DNA of 64,000 nt from Pyxidicoccus trucidator (GTDB lineage: Bacteria; Myxococcota; Myxococcia; Myxococcales; Myxococcaceae): the NCBI RefSeq assembly GCF_010894435.1, contig NZ_JAAIXZ010000002.1:806001-870000 (forward strand). The letters run 5' to 3'. Shown piece after piece: positions 25,747 to 35,384 of this stretch. The translations under genes and the position numbers were made by a program. Positions within the stretch are counted from its first letter, which is position 1; each line of letters opens with the position of its first letter. Below the pieces are notes generated by a model. That model made no database searches. It was not told the DNA's origin and saw only the letters and a program-made list of their open reading frames with translations.

Positions 25747-26148
25747 ATGAAGCATTCTCTTGCTGTGACGGCGGTGTTGCTCAGCCTCTCTCTCCTGGGC
25801 TGTGGCGGTCCGGTTTCCGAGCCCACGATGGCGCCCGAGGCGGCGTCCGAGAGCGGCGAGTCCTCGACGGTCTCCCAGTTTGGTACGTGTACGGCATTGT
25901 GCTCGGGAGGCCAGTCCGTTTCCTGCTCGGGCAGCACCTGCTCCCAAACGGATTACCAGGGCGTGACGTGCGATGGTGCGTTCACCGCTTGTCCGCCTGC
26001 CCCGGCGTGCACGGGCTACCCCTCGTGCAGCACGCTCGTGGGCAAGCGTTGCTTCATCGAAGGTGAACCGCAGCCCTGCTGCGACGGCGCATCCACCTCC
26101 GAACTCTACTGCGTGTATTCCAACGGCAGGCTCATCTTCGTGTACTGA
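25747..26148 (+). CDS. Small Cys-rich lipoprotein
   Basis: A 133-residue lipoprotein with signal and lipobox (LLSLSLLGC). The mature part is a Ser/Thr/Glu linker followed by a compact domain with ten or more cysteines (CTALCSGGQSVSCSGSTC, CSTLVGKRC, PCCDGAS), presumably disulfide-bonded outside the cytoplasm. Cys-rich lipoproteins of this size are common in myxobacteria. The ATG at 25747 follows GAGGCTCCTC. It is intact and stands alone, and its function is unknown. Confidence 0.75.
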   Translation: MKHSLAVTAVLLSLSLLGCGGPVSEPTMAPEAASESGESSTVSQFGTCTALCSGGQSVSCSGSTCSQTDYQGVTCDGAFTACPPAPACTGYPSCSTLVGKRCFIEGEPQPCCDGASTSELYCVYSNGRLIFVY

Positions 26149-26276
26149 CGAGTCTCCTGGTACTCGGCCCTCCCGTCCTCGCCATGGCGCTCGTCGCGCG
26201 TGGCGAGGATGTGGCGGAAGGGCAATCATGTGCACCCGCTCCGCCATTCTGAGCCAGTGATTGCGCGAGGCTCGGT

Positions 26277-26720
26277 TCAATGAATGAGGTTGAGAGCGGC
26301 CTGGGTGGACTGCGAGTCCACGGCCTGAAGGCCCGCCCGTTTCATGACACCCCGGGCGACGATGCGACTGCCCAGGACACATGCGACCGTCCCGAGTCCC
26401 GGCCAGGTTGAGTCGCCGGCCAGCCAGAAGCCGGGCACGCCGATGTCGTGCGGAACCGCCCGTTGATTGCTGTTCGCGAGCTGCTGGCCCAGGGTTGGGT
26501 ACACGCGTCGAGCCAGGGAGATGAGTCGCATCTCCACCTCGCGTTTGCGTGCCTCATATGCCTCAGGGAAGAGGCCCTGCCAGAGGGCGAGCTCGCCGTG
26601 GGTGGAAATCATCACGGCCCGAGAGCCCGGTGGGGCACTCTCCGAGTCCCCCTGTCCGGAGACGGAGATGAACATGTTGTTTCCGTCGCCCAACGGCGCT
26701 CCCTCAAGCAGGTGCGGAGG
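26277..26720 (-). pseudogene. FAD-dependent oxidoreductase (CrtI-like), C-terminal fragment
   Basis: About 145 residues of the C-terminal part of an amine-oxidase/phytoene-desaturase-like flavoprotein, including the FAD-binding end GFWLAGDSTWPGLGTVACVL and SRIVARGVM. The N-terminal dinucleotide-binding domain is missing, and a gap between LGQQLANS and NQRAVPHDIG suggests an internal deletion. The first residues (LLEGAPLGDGNNMFISVSG) begin where an IS91-like fragment ends. Not functional as it stands. Confidence 0.72.
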
Positions 26721-26739
26721 AGGCGAGCGCGGGGCTTGA

Positions 26740-26829
26740 GGCAGCGGCCAGGAAGGAGCGGATGAAGGAGGGGACACCGCGAGTGGACTGGGCCGGGTTG
26801 CTCAGGAGGACGTTCGACTTGGCGGTTTA
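26740..26829 (+). mobile_element. Second IS91-like transposase fragment (plus strand)
   Basis: A short piece encoding RMKEGTPRVDWAGLLRRTFDLAV, the segment that in the IS91-like elements here precedes the final CPGCGG zinc motif. It is on the plus strand, opposite to the other copies, and diverges from them in sequence, so it comes from a different element. It ends in TAG at 26827. Confidence 0.45.
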
Positions 26830-27146
26830 GCCACAAACGACAAAAGGCTGGTGCGGTTCACCCTGCACCGTCGGGTACCCAAGCGCAGCTGGCCCTCGGC
26901 TCCACCTCCTGAGGCGAAGCAGGAGGACGACAGCGCTGGCCGTCCACGTTCGGCTGCGCCACGCGAGAAGGGTGCACAAGAGAGAATGGAGCGTCGAGTG
27001 GAAGCCGTCCCCGACGGCCGACGGCAGCGAGCGGATGGGGCGCGCCGTGCAGCTGCTCCTGGATGCGGCCCGCGGCGCGGCCGGAAGGCCCCGAGGGCCT
27101 CCAGCCGAGGCAAGCGAAGTCACAAGTCCCGGCGTCGTAGAGACGT
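26830..27146. other. 317-bp gap without a recognisable gene
   Basis: Between the plus-strand IS91-like fragment and repeat copy B no family was recognised. One plus frame (VEWKPSPTADGSERMGRAVQLLLDA) looks like it could once have coded for the start of a DNA-associated protein, but it runs straight into the repeat. Treated as mobile-element debris. Confidence 0.4.
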
Positions 27147-27250
27147 ATAGGCGGAATTGGCGGCCCCTTTCACCTCGGCGTCCGGTAGCCGCTCTGTGCG
27201 CCCCCTCGGACGCTGGCGGGCCGTGGCCCTCGAGGGGGTGCGCGGGCCAG
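27147..27250. repeat. IS91-like element end, copy B (terminus only)
   Basis: About 104 bases starting ATAGGCGGAATTGGCGGCC, identical in order and orientation to the outer end of copies D and E. It breaks off at GTGCGCGG, before the transposase gene, and joins a secreted-protein fragment. This is the shortest copy and helps define the constant terminus of the family. Confidence 0.8.
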
Positions 27251-27471
27251 GACAGTGCAAGAATGTCTATGGCCCCGCCATCACCAACACCCTCTCCTAC
27301 TACTACGCCGAGGGCGGAGGTCTGACCTGGGCCGGCCCCTTCTTCACGTGCACCCCGTGGAGCGCCTTCAACTGGTGTGACAACACCTGCAATACCAACT
27401 CCCGCAACCTGGGCTGGCGGGAGCTCAACACCGGCGGCGCATCGAACGACACTCTGACCTTCAATCCCTGA
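27251..27471 (+). pseudogene. 3' fragment of a secreted Cys-containing protein
   Basis: About 72 codons encoding a C-terminal domain (CKNVYGPAITNTLSYYYAEG, then FFTCTPWSAFNWCDNTCNTN) with five cysteines and many Asn/Trp/Tyr residues, typical of an extracellular domain. It is fused in frame to repeat copy B, giving an open frame from 27157 that would start in the repeat. The native 5' part is lost. It is convergent with the RHS gene, 55 bases away. Confidence 0.55.
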
Positions 27472-27526
27472 CATCTTGTCGAGCCGCCGGTGGGCAGCAC
27501 CTCGCCCACCGGCGGCCCGTTCCGGC

Positions 27527-30500
27527 TCATTGCGTCCGGAGCAGGTAGAAGTCGTAGTACACGTTGAAGTTCGCGCTCCCGTTGGCGACGTCGATGAAGT
27601 GGATGCCGTCGCTGCCGTGGACGACGTTGAAGACGTGGCCCACCTTCTCGCCATCCACCAGGGGCGTGGGCGAGGAGACCCGGGCCGCGATGACACCCCG
27701 GCTGCCAGGCCCCCACTGCCTCATGAGCTGCTCCACCTGGGCCTTGCTCCCGACGGGCCGCCATCGGGAGAGGTAGCGCACCGCGATGTGCGAGGTCTTC
27801 ATGGCGCCCTGGCTGATGACGCCCACCGGCTTGCCCGCGACCGCCTTGTCGAACGCAATCGCCACCGGGCCACAGTTCCGGCAGTTCGACTGCATGTGGA
27901 CCTTGTCGGCCAGCCGGTCGAGCTGAGCTCGATTGGGGACGGGCTTCGGGGACCGGAAGGATGTCGAGACAGAGCCCACGCCCTTGACGATGCTCGTCAG
28001 CATCCCCCCGAGGCCCATGCCCGCGATGGTGCCGGTGGTGGCGTACGCGGGGTCATCCGTGCCCGAGGTGATGCCCCAGGAGCCGCGGAAGTTCTCGCCG
28101 CAGCCGGGGCACCAGAACCAGACGGAGTCACCGAAGTTCTGAAAGAAGGTCGACCACTGGTCGTACGGCAGGTTGTACGCATCGACGAGGGCCGCGTTGC
28201 CCTCGGCGGAGCTGACGATGGTGCTGACCGCACCTTCGAGCGAAGTGCCCGAGGCGGCGAGGGTGTCGTAGTCGAAGTTGCTCCCCATGACGATGCCGGT
28301 CAGCGCCAGCACGGACAGCTTCAGGATGCCACCCTCGACCGTCTGCGGCTCCCCGGGCGCGGCGAAGATGTTGGGCGTCTGGGGTGGGACGGCCTTCTGG
28401 AGGGGCTCTCCCTCGGGCTGGTAGGTCTTCGTGATGTAGAGCTCGTAGGGGTTGGTGTCACTCGGCCCTCCGCCACCATTGTGGGGGTCTCCGCCACCAC
28501 CGCCTCCGCTGCACTCCGGACCGCAGCCCACGTCCAGGCCGGAAGGGTCCGACAGGTTCATCGGGTCGTTCATCGCGAACGCGTAGGGGTTGGTGGTGGC
28601 CGACGTGCGGGGCACGAAGAAGGGGTCCCGACTCAGGAACCGGCCCAGGACGGGGTCGTACATGCGCTCGCCCAGCTTCACGAGCTCGAACGCGGCGAGC
28701 GCATTCCCGTCGTTCCACTGCGTGGTGGAGTAGAGGACGGTGTCCGGCGTCGCGACTCCGGAGGACGTTGCATCGCCGAAAGGCTGGTAGCTCACCGTCT
28801 GGACGAAGTCCCCGTTCCGGTTGGTGAAGTACCGCGCGCCCCGCGTCTCGCCGAAGCCGAAGACCCAGTCGTCTCCACGCCCCCGCCGGCTGGCGATGAT
28901 GCCGTCCGGGCCCGGGATGTTCCGGGTGATGACCGACACGGACTGGCCGTTCACCACCTGCTCGCGCCGCTCGAAGAGCCCACCCACGCGCCACTCGCGC
29001 CGGGCATCGATGGCGCCCGCCCCCTGCAGGTGGAGCTCCGACAGCGTCCCCAGCGCATCACCGAGGAAGGACGCACTGCCATTCAGCTCGGAGATGGAGC
29101 GAATCGCCCCGGACGGGAAGTAGCCCAACTGGCGCACGCCCGTGCGCGTCGGCTGCTGCACGATGTTCCCCATTCCGTCATGCACGACGTTGCAGCCCGA
29201 CAGGACGGCGTTGTCGCCATACCCCACGGCGCACACGCGGTCGCGGTCCCCCGCGCGGTAGCTGCGCAGCGAGTCCTGGGAGCCCACCAGGTCGTTCTGC
29301 CCCAGGAGGTTGCCGAGCGGGTCATAGGTGAACTGCCAGCTCATCTGCGGCTTGGTGAGCAGCGGGTGCGTGCGCTTGGACGAGGTCAGCCGGCCGAGCG
29401 CGTCGTAGCCGGACGTGGTCGTCAGGGCCGTGCCGCCGCTGCTCTCGCTGCGCGACAGCTCCCGGCCCACCGGGTCGAACGCGAAGTTGGCCGTGCGCCG
29501 ACTCCCGGTCGGGGACACCAGGGTCGTCTCGGTCATCAGCCGGCGCCCCAGGTCCGCGTAGACGGTCGCGGAGTCCACGGCACTCCCATGCTTCGCCTTG
29601 CGCACGCGGCCAAACGGGTCGATTTCCGTCGCCTGGTAGAGCGTCTCGCCGCCCGTCACCTTCACCGTGCGCATGCGGTTGAAGGAGTCGTAGGTGTACT
29701 GGACCTCCTCGTATTCATAGTCCGTGTCGGGCAGGTAGAACCCGAGCGCCGCGAGCGTGCCGTCGGCATGCTGCAGGGACTTCTCCACATACGTATTGCC
29801 CGAGCTGTCGATGAAGCTGCGGGCATTGGCCCGGCCCAGGGCGTCGTAGCTGTAGTAGACGTCGCCCGCCGAGGACTTCGTCTGTGACAGCCTCCCCAGC
29901 ATGTAGGTGGGGGTGACCATGGACGTGGGACTCTGGCCGACGTCGTAGACGAAGTCGTACGCCGTCCCCTGCACCACCAGGCCGTCCTTGAGCTGCTCCT
30001 GGTGCTTGACGCGGCCCAGGGCGTCGTAGGAGCTCAGGAGGCGGTAGGTGGCGGACGGAGACACCAGGGTGTCCGTCCAGCGCAGCTCCAGCAATTCCCC
30101 CCAGTCGCTGTAGATGGCGGTCTGCGGGACGCTCTCCGGCTCCTGCCACTGGAGGCGCCGGCCGAATGAGTCATGGGTCCAGGTCCACTGCAGGGAGCCG
30201 GTGAGCGCGACCGGGTCCAGGTAGCGCGTCATCGCGATGAGCTGGCCCAGGCGGTTGTGCACGAAGCTGGCGTACTCCCGCCGGGTGGAGCCCTGCATCG
30301 TCGAGCGGTTGAGCACCCGGCCCGTGGCGGACAGCGCGGCGGTGTAGGTGACCCCCGCCTGCGGGGAGCCCGTCAGCAGGGCGTCCGCGCCGGTGACGCT
30401 CAAGACCTCCTGGTTGCCCACGAACGCGCGCGAGTAGCACGTGGGGTAGCGCTCGGTGGCCGCGTCCGGCACCTGGGTGTTTGCCTGGGGGCCGCGGCCG

Positions 30501-33500
30501 CGGACCGTGCACTTGAGGCTGCCGTCCGCGTTGAAGAAGTACGACGTGCCATAGGCCGTCGCCCCGCTCTGGGTGGACGGGTATGGGTCCGCCATGAAGG
30601 ACACCCGGCCGAAGCCGTCATACGTGGTCGCGCCCGTAATCATGAGCGCGTTGGCGTAGTCGGCGCCCAGCTCGAACTCGGTGCGGCGCGCGCGGCCCAG
30701 CTCGTCCAGGAACACCGTGCCGGTGCGTCCCGGCGCGCTGGCCTCGGTCCCCGGCGTGACGGGGTCCTTGAAGCCCTTGCCGACGATGCGTCGGCCGAGC
30801 GGGTCCGTGCCGGAGTCGCCCAGGTAGCGCGTCGACGTCAGCACCCCGGCGCTGCCCCCGGGCGGCGTCAGGGTGGTGCGCACGGGCCGGCCATAGCCGT
30901 CATAGTCCGTGCCCAGCCGGGTCTGGTTGGGGTCCAGCGTGCTCAGTGGGGCCAGGCTGACCGCGTCGAGCGTGGTGCGGGTGACGAGGGACGGAATCCC
31001 CGTGGCGGTCACCCACTGCTCCACCGGGATGAGGGCGAAGGGGTCATACGACAGGCTCGTCACCCGCAGGGCGCCGTCTTCGCGCTCGGTGGAAACCGAG
31101 GCGAGGTTGCCGGTGAGCGCGTCGTAGCTGGCGGTGTAGGCGAGCACCGACTCCAGGAACGTCCCCGCCGCGTCGTAGCGGTCCCGGGTGTGCGAGGTGA
31201 CACGGCCCGCGGAGACGCTCCCCGCCGGCAGCCCGTCATACAGGTACGACTCGGCGGCGTAGGTGATGTAGGGCGTCTTGTCGCAATACCAGGACCGCCG
31301 GTACCGGGCCGCGTGGAGCATCCGCTCGTTGGAGCCCACCGGCGTGGCGTACTGCGTCTCCACGCAGAGGTCGTCATCGGAGCGGAAGAGGTCGTTCTTG
31401 TAGAAGACGTTGAGCACCCGCCCGTAGTCGTCGATGTCTCGCACCTCCATGCCGGTGGCCACGTGGGTGGTGGAGGGGGGCGCGGCCGTGCCTCGCCAGG
31501 AGGTGCGGGCCTTCATGTACATGAAGCCATGCGCCGCGCAGATGCCGTACGCATGGGTGCTGGTCGTGTTCTCGTCCAACGAGGCGAGGTAGTTGTACGG
31601 GTACACCATCTCCAGGCAGTCCATCCCGTTGGTGCCGGGGATGGCGGGCTCCTCGAAGAGCTTCGCCGCGTAGTCGAGGTGCGTGCCCCGCAGGCGGCGG
31701 GAGTCGCCGCTGGCGTTGACCCCGAGCAGGGCCCACGGGTCGGTGAGCACGTCCTTGAGGACGGTGACGTCGCGCACCTTGCCGGCCAGCAGGTAGCGGC
31801 TGAAGCGCTCGAGCTTCGTCGAGTAGGTGTAGGCGGGAATGGGGTGCCTGTCGGTGATGACCGCGAACCCCTCGTACTGGCCCACGACGCCCGGGGTGCG
31901 CAGGGCGACCGTCCGCTGGTAGCCGGGCATGACGAAGCGCTGGAGCGCGCTGTCGTAGTGGAGCTCCGCGCCGCCATAGGCGTAGCGCATGGAGTGCAGG
32001 GTGCCTCCGAGCCCCTGCGTGCCGGTGGTGTTCACCGAGGTGACGACGATTTCAGGGAAGGGCACCTGGTGCTTCAGGGTGAGGTCTTCCTTGGCGGAGC
32101 GGTAGCCCACGAGCGTCCTGGAGCCATAGCCGTTGTCCACCTGGACGATGCGGCCGGCCTCCGGCTTGCCGGGAAGACTGCCGCCGGCGAGCTGGTACAC
32201 GTCCAGGTTCCCACCGTTGACGCGGACGACCTCCGGCCGGCCGTCGCCGTCGAGGTCGTAGAGCCCACCCCGGGTGCTGGACACCAGCCCCTCACAGGTC
32301 TCCTCCTGGAAGGAGTAGGAGAAGCCGGAGCCTTCCACGAGGACGGGAGGCGCGAACCCCGTGCCCGTCCCGACGTGGACCTCCCACGTGCCCTGCCGCG
32401 AGTCGAACTTGACGTAGTCGGGGATGCCGTCGCCCGTGAGGTCTCTCATGCCCGCGTGATGGGACGTGCTGAACGGCGTGGTGGCGGGCGGACGGGGCGT
32501 GGGCGCGACACAGGTCTCGTGCTGGTCACTCTTCTGAACGGAGAGCCCGCCCGGCAGCGTCAGCGTCAGCTGGCTGAAGCCGCGGCCTGTTCCCAGAGAG
32601 ACGGTACTGCCGTGGACCCGGTCCAGCAGGTTGTCCCCGTTGACGTCGGCCAGGCCGCAGGCCACCGACTGATAGTTCCAGACCGAGACGGTGGTGAGCC
32701 ACTTGCCGACGCCACACTCCGTGTTGCTCTTGAGGGTGATGGGGTTCGAGAAGAGGTGGACGCCCGCGGAGATCAGCATGCCCTGGACGTTGAGCACCGC
32801 CTCGAGCTTGTTGTCGGTTCCCTGCTCGGGCCGCACCCTGAAGGCTTCACCTTTCATGAGGAGGCCGCCCACCTGCTGGGGGTTTTCCGTGGGTGGACCG
32901 TCCGGGAAGGTTCCGACCTTCGACGAGTTGAAGACGAAGTCAGGGAAGCCGTCGCCATTGACGTCCGTCACCTCCCATTCGGTATAGGTCTGCTCGTCGC
33001 TTTCAATCAGCTCGTTGGGGGTGCCCCAGCAGGGACTGCCGGCCTGATTCCAGGCGTCTGAATAGATGCTCCACGCGCCATCCCGGTAGAGCCAGCACCG
33101 GATGATGAAGTGGTTGCGACCGGTGTATCGCTTCACCAGGGGCAGGTAGTTCCCGGAGAGGGAGTGCCCCCGCTCCAGCAGACGGTTGTAGAGCGGGCCG
33201 ATGGAGTACTCGCGCCGCTCCCACTTGACGCCCGACAGGCCGGTGCCGGGCGTGTTCAGGTAGACGACCCACTTGCCGGCGGCCTCCGCGGCGTCGATGA
33301 AGTCGACGCGGCCGTCGCCATTCACGTCCATGGCCTGCCGCCAGACCCGGTCGACGTTGGTCACGCTGCCGCTGGGCGCGAAGCGGGCGAGAAGCGCGCT
33401 TCGGACCTCGTAGGGCCCCTTCGTGAAGGTGGTGTCCGAGAGCTGGACGTTGTACCCGCCCGGCCCGAGGAGGGTGGTGCCCCCGGTGCCCGGGCGGTTG

Positions 33501-34708
33501 ACCCCCACCCAGAGCTTGTCGTCCTTCGAGTAGACGAGGTCGGCCCGTCCGTCGCCCGTGACGTCGGTCAGGCTCTGCCAGGTGACCATCGGCAGCTCGG
33601 AGACCGGCAGGGGGACGTTCCAGTTCCAGCCCGTGCCGGAAATCTGGTTGGCGTTCGTGCCGGCCGGCTGCGGAATGGACTGGGTCTTCTGGTACTTGAA
33701 GACGCCGTTGGTGGTGGCGCTGCCGTAGCTGAACGAGGCGACCGGGAGCGGCACGTTCTGCTCCGGGGTGCCCTGGCGGCCGAGCATCCGCACCGTGCTC
33801 AGGCGCGGCTGCTGCGTGTCCGCGTCCGGCAGGTAGGTGAAGTCATAGCGCCGCAGCCGGGTGTAGGCGCTCGTGCAGTCCGCCCGGCTGTTGACGTCAA
33901 TCACGTTCAGCATCCGCTTGCGCACGAGCAGGAAGTCGCCCACGACGGCGAGGGAGAGCGGCGTGGGGCGCGGGGTGTTGTCGTAGGAGAGGAAGACCTC
34001 GTGCTTGTAGCAGCCCGTCTGCGGGTGCTTGTTGTAGAGGACGCGGAGCAGGTCGATGGCGACGGCCTGGCCGGCGTACTCCACCGGATAGCCGATGGCG
34101 TACTCGAGCTTCACGGACGCGCCGCCCGGGCCGCTGATGGAGTCGAGCAGCCACAGTCCCGTCGGGTTCCGCTCGACGAAGGTCCAGGTGCGGCCCTGGC
34201 CGTCGTACATCACCCAGCCGCCGTTCTGCTCGCGCAGGAGCAGCTCCGGGGAGTCGTACCGCACCACCCACTCCTGCACGCCGTTGACCATGGGCCCTCT
34301 GGGCACCAGGTCCATCAGCTGCCCCTGGATTGACAGGGTGACCTGCGTCCGGGGCTGAGGGGTGGTGCTATTGCCGAAGGCCGGCCGGCGATGCGCGAAG
34401 CTCGTATCCCTCCGGATGTACGAGAGCGGAATGTCCCAGCCCAGGCCCACGGCGCCCATGCCCTGCGCGGCCGAGCCGATGGACAGCGGGATGGGAAGGC
34501 CGCCGCGAGACTCCGGCAGGTCCAGCGGCACGGAGGCCGAGAACTGGCCCGAGGAGCCCACCGAGCCCAGCGCGGAGCCGGTGTCGGAAGCGCGCCCCGC
34601 ATAGTGCCCACCCGTGGGCGCCAGCTGTGCCTCCCCCAGTCGAGGACACAGCACTACGAACAACCCCATGGCAAGCCCCAGCCACGAGCGTGGATTCATC
34701 CAATGCAT
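27527..34708 (-). CDS. Giant SpvB/RHS-repeat protein with C-terminal papain-like toxin domain
   Basis: A 2393-residue exported polymorphic toxin. Order: signal peptide (LGLAMGLFVVLCPRLGEA); SpvB-type N-terminus (residues about 30-330); FG-GAP/VCBS-like segments with Asp-rich loops (DVTGDGRADLVY, DVNGDGRVDFID); RHS/YD repeats (YDALGRLTSSKRTH); and the RHS core ending NPYAFAMNDPMNLSDPSGL. The C-terminal 135 residues look like the Tox-PL papain-fold family: Cys2276 and Cys2279 in SNCRNCGPVAIAFDKAVAG, His2358 in GHVFNVV and Asp2373 in GIHFIDVANG. Such domains act as deamidases or proteases. The ATG at 34708 follows AGAGGGGGTT. No same-strand gene follows that could be its immunity protein. Confidence 0.9.
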   Translation of the reverse strand: MHWMNPRSWLGLAMGLFVVLCPRLGEAQLAPTGGHYAGRASDTGSALGSVGSSGQFSASVPLDLPESRGGLPIPLSIGSAAQGMGAVGLGWDIPLSYIRRDTSFAHRRPAFGNSTTPQPRTQVTLSIQGQLMDLVPRGPMVNGVQEWVVRYDSPELLLREQNGGWVMYDGQGRTWTFVERNPTGLWLLDSISGPGGASVKLEYAIGYPVEYAGQAVAIDLLRVLYNKHPQTGCYKHEVFLSYDNTPRPTPLSLAVVGDFLLVRKRMLNVIDVNSRADCTSAYTRLRRYDFTYLPDADTQQPRLSTVRMLGRQGTPEQNVPLPVASFSYGSATTNGVFKYQKTQSIPQPAGTNANQISGTGWNWNVPLPVSELPMVTWQSLTDVTGDGRADLVYSKDDKLWVGVNRPGTGGTTLLGPGGYNVQLSDTTFTKGPYEVRSALLARFAPSGSVTNVDRVWRQAMDVNGDGRVDFIDAAEAAGKWVVYLNTPGTGLSGVKWERREYSIGPLYNRLLERGHSLSGNYLPLVKRYTGRNHFIIRCWLYRDGAWSIYSDAWNQAGSPCWGTPNELIESDEQTYTEWEVTDVNGDGFPDFVFNSSKVGTFPDGPPTENPQQVGGLLMKGEAFRVRPEQGTDNKLEAVLNVQGMLISAGVHLFSNPITLKSNTECGVGKWLTTVSVWNYQSVACGLADVNGDNLLDRVHGSTVSLGTGRGFSQLTLTLPGGLSVQKSDQHETCVAPTPRPPATTPFSTSHHAGMRDLTGDGIPDYVKFDSRQGTWEVHVGTGTGFAPPVLVEGSGFSYSFQEETCEGLVSSTRGGLYDLDGDGRPEVVRVNGGNLDVYQLAGGSLPGKPEAGRIVQVDNGYGSRTLVGYRSAKEDLTLKHQVPFPEIVVTSVNTTGTQGLGGTLHSMRYAYGGAELHYDSALQRFVMPGYQRTVALRTPGVVGQYEGFAVITDRHPIPAYTYSTKLERFSRYLLAGKVRDVTVLKDVLTDPWALLGVNASGDSRRLRGTHLDYAAKLFEEPAIPGTNGMDCLEMVYPYNYLASLDENTTSTHAYGICAAHGFMYMKARTSWRGTAAPPSTTHVATGMEVRDIDDYGRVLNVFYKNDLFRSDDDLCVETQYATPVGSNERMLHAARYRRSWYCDKTPYITYAAESYLYDGLPAGSVSAGRVTSHTRDRYDAAGTFLESVLAYTASYDALTGNLASVSTEREDGALRVTSLSYDPFALIPVEQWVTATGIPSLVTRTTLDAVSLAPLSTLDPNQTRLGTDYDGYGRPVRTTLTPPGGSAGVLTSTRYLGDSGTDPLGRRIVGKGFKDPVTPGTEASAPGRTGTVFLDELGRARRTEFELGADYANALMITGATTYDGFGRVSFMADPYPSTQSGATAYGTSYFFNADGSLKCTVRGRGPQANTQVPDAATERYPTCYSRAFVGNQEVLSVTGADALLTGSPQAGVTYTAALSATGRVLNRSTMQGSTRREYASFVHNRLGQLIAMTRYLDPVALTGSLQWTWTHDSFGRRLQWQEPESVPQTAIYSDWGELLELRWTDTLVSPSATYRLLSSYDALGRVKHQEQLKDGLVVQGTAYDFVYDVGQSPTSMVTPTYMLGRLSQTKSSAGDVYYSYDALGRANARSFIDSSGNTYVEKSLQHADGTLAALGFYLPDTDYEYEEVQYTYDSFNRMRTVKVTGGETLYQATEIDPFGRVRKAKHGSAVDSATVYADLGRRLMTETTLVSPTGSRRTANFAFDPVGRELSRSESSGGTALTTTSGYDALGRLTSSKRTHPLLTKPQMSWQFTYDPLGNLLGQNDLVGSQDSLRSYRAGDRDRVCAVGYGDNAVLSGCNVVHDGMGNIVQQPTRTGVRQLGYFPSGAIRSISELNGSASFLGDALGTLSELHLQGAGAIDARREWRVGGLFERREQVVNGQSVSVITRNIPGPDGIIASRRGRGDDWVFGFGETRGARYFTNRNGDFVQTVSYQPFGDATSSGVATPDTVLYSTTQWNDGNALAAFELVKLGERMYDPVLGRFLSRDPFFVPRTSATTNPYAFAMNDPMNLSDPSGLDVGCGPECSGGGGGGDPHNGGGGPSDTNPYELYITKTYQPEGEPLQKAVPPQTPNIFAAPGEPQTVEGGILKLSVLALTGIVMGSNFDYDTLAASGTSLEGAVSTIVSSAEGNAALVDAYNLPYDQWSTFFQNFGDSVWFWCPGCGENFRGSWGITSGTDDPAYATTGTIAGMGLGGMLTSIVKGVGSVSTSFRSPKPVPNRAQLDRLADKVHMQSNCRNCGPVAIAFDKAVAGKPVGVISQGAMKTSHIAVRYLSRWRPVGSKAQVEQLMRQWGPGSRGVIAARVSSPTPLVDGEKVGHVFNVVHGSDGIHFIDVANGSANFNVYYDFYLLRTQ

Positions 34709-34796
34709 GTACAACCCCCTCTGGAGAGGGATTGTTACAGAAAAATCCGTTCTCTGTGAAGTCCTGGTGAGCAAGGACGCTCCAACCACCACGTAA

Positions 34797-34925
34797 AACG
34801 ACTTCTTTGGGCTCGGGGGACACTCGCTGCTGGCCACCCAGGCCATCTCGCGCATCAGGAAGACCTTCGGGGTGGAGTTGCCCCTGCGAGGATTGTTCGA
34901 AGCGCCGACCGTGGAGGGCGTATAG
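34797..34925 (+). pseudogene. NRPS peptidyl-carrier domain fragment
   Basis: About 42 codons encode the carrier-domain core [20 protein letters not shown], with the Ser that accepts 4'-phosphopantetheine, followed by [18 protein letters not shown] and a TAG. Flanking adenylation and condensation domains are absent. It lies between the RHS start and an IS91-like fragment and has no start codon, so it is a splinter of a nonribosomal peptide synthetase gene carried in by rearrangement. Confidence 0.85.
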
Positions 34926-35384
34926 CAAGGCGGAGCCGAAGAATTGGATGAACGACACGGCCCAGACCTGCCCGCCACGTAGGCTCTGCCGCCGTGCCCT
35001 CCGCCGCTGCAGGGCGAACACCACACGCAGGAAGACGGTGAGGACGTCCGAGAGTAGCCCCACGTCCTTGAGCAGCACCCACCGCACCCGATGCGGAAAG
35101 GACAGCGTCCACGGCCGGTAGGGCACATGCGGCAGCACCCGCTCCACCAGGTGCACTGCCGTCACATGCGCCCGCTTCGCGTTGCAGGAGGGACACACCC
35201 CTTGTCCCTTGCACGAGAAGGCGACGAGCAGTTCGTCCTTGCAACTCTCGCAGCGCACCCGCGCGAAGCCGTGCGCCAGCACTCCGCACTCCAGGTACCG
35301 GGCGAAGTCCCGCTCTACGTACCGGGGCAGGCCGCGCCCCACCTCGCTCGCATCCTCCAGCAGCGTGGCCAGGTTGTCCTTCCG
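34926..35384 (-). mobile_element. IS91-like transposase, N-terminal remnant
   Basis: Minus-strand frame encoding the zinc-binding N-terminus of an IS91/IS801-type transposase: [35 protein letters not shown], and the start of the catalytic Y2 domain ([33 protein letters not shown]). The HUH and two-Tyr core is cut off at about 34926 by the NRPS fragment. It complements the C-terminal pieces kept in copies A, C, E and F, which together reconstruct one transposase. Confidence 0.82.

Noticed and set aside
27476..29887. An 803-codon plus-strand frame covering the toxin tip
   Set aside because: Antisense to the RHS C-terminus, biased composition, no recognisable motif; considered as a possible immunity gene and dismissed.
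30173..33061. A 962-codon plus-strand frame inside the RHS gene
   Set aside because: Antisense shadow of the SpvB/RHS coding sequence; the minus-strand frame has signal peptide, repeats and toxin tip.
34797..34925. A possible nonribosomal peptide cluster
   Set aside because: Only a 42-codon carrier-domain fragment exists; no adenylation, condensation or thioesterase domain is nearby.
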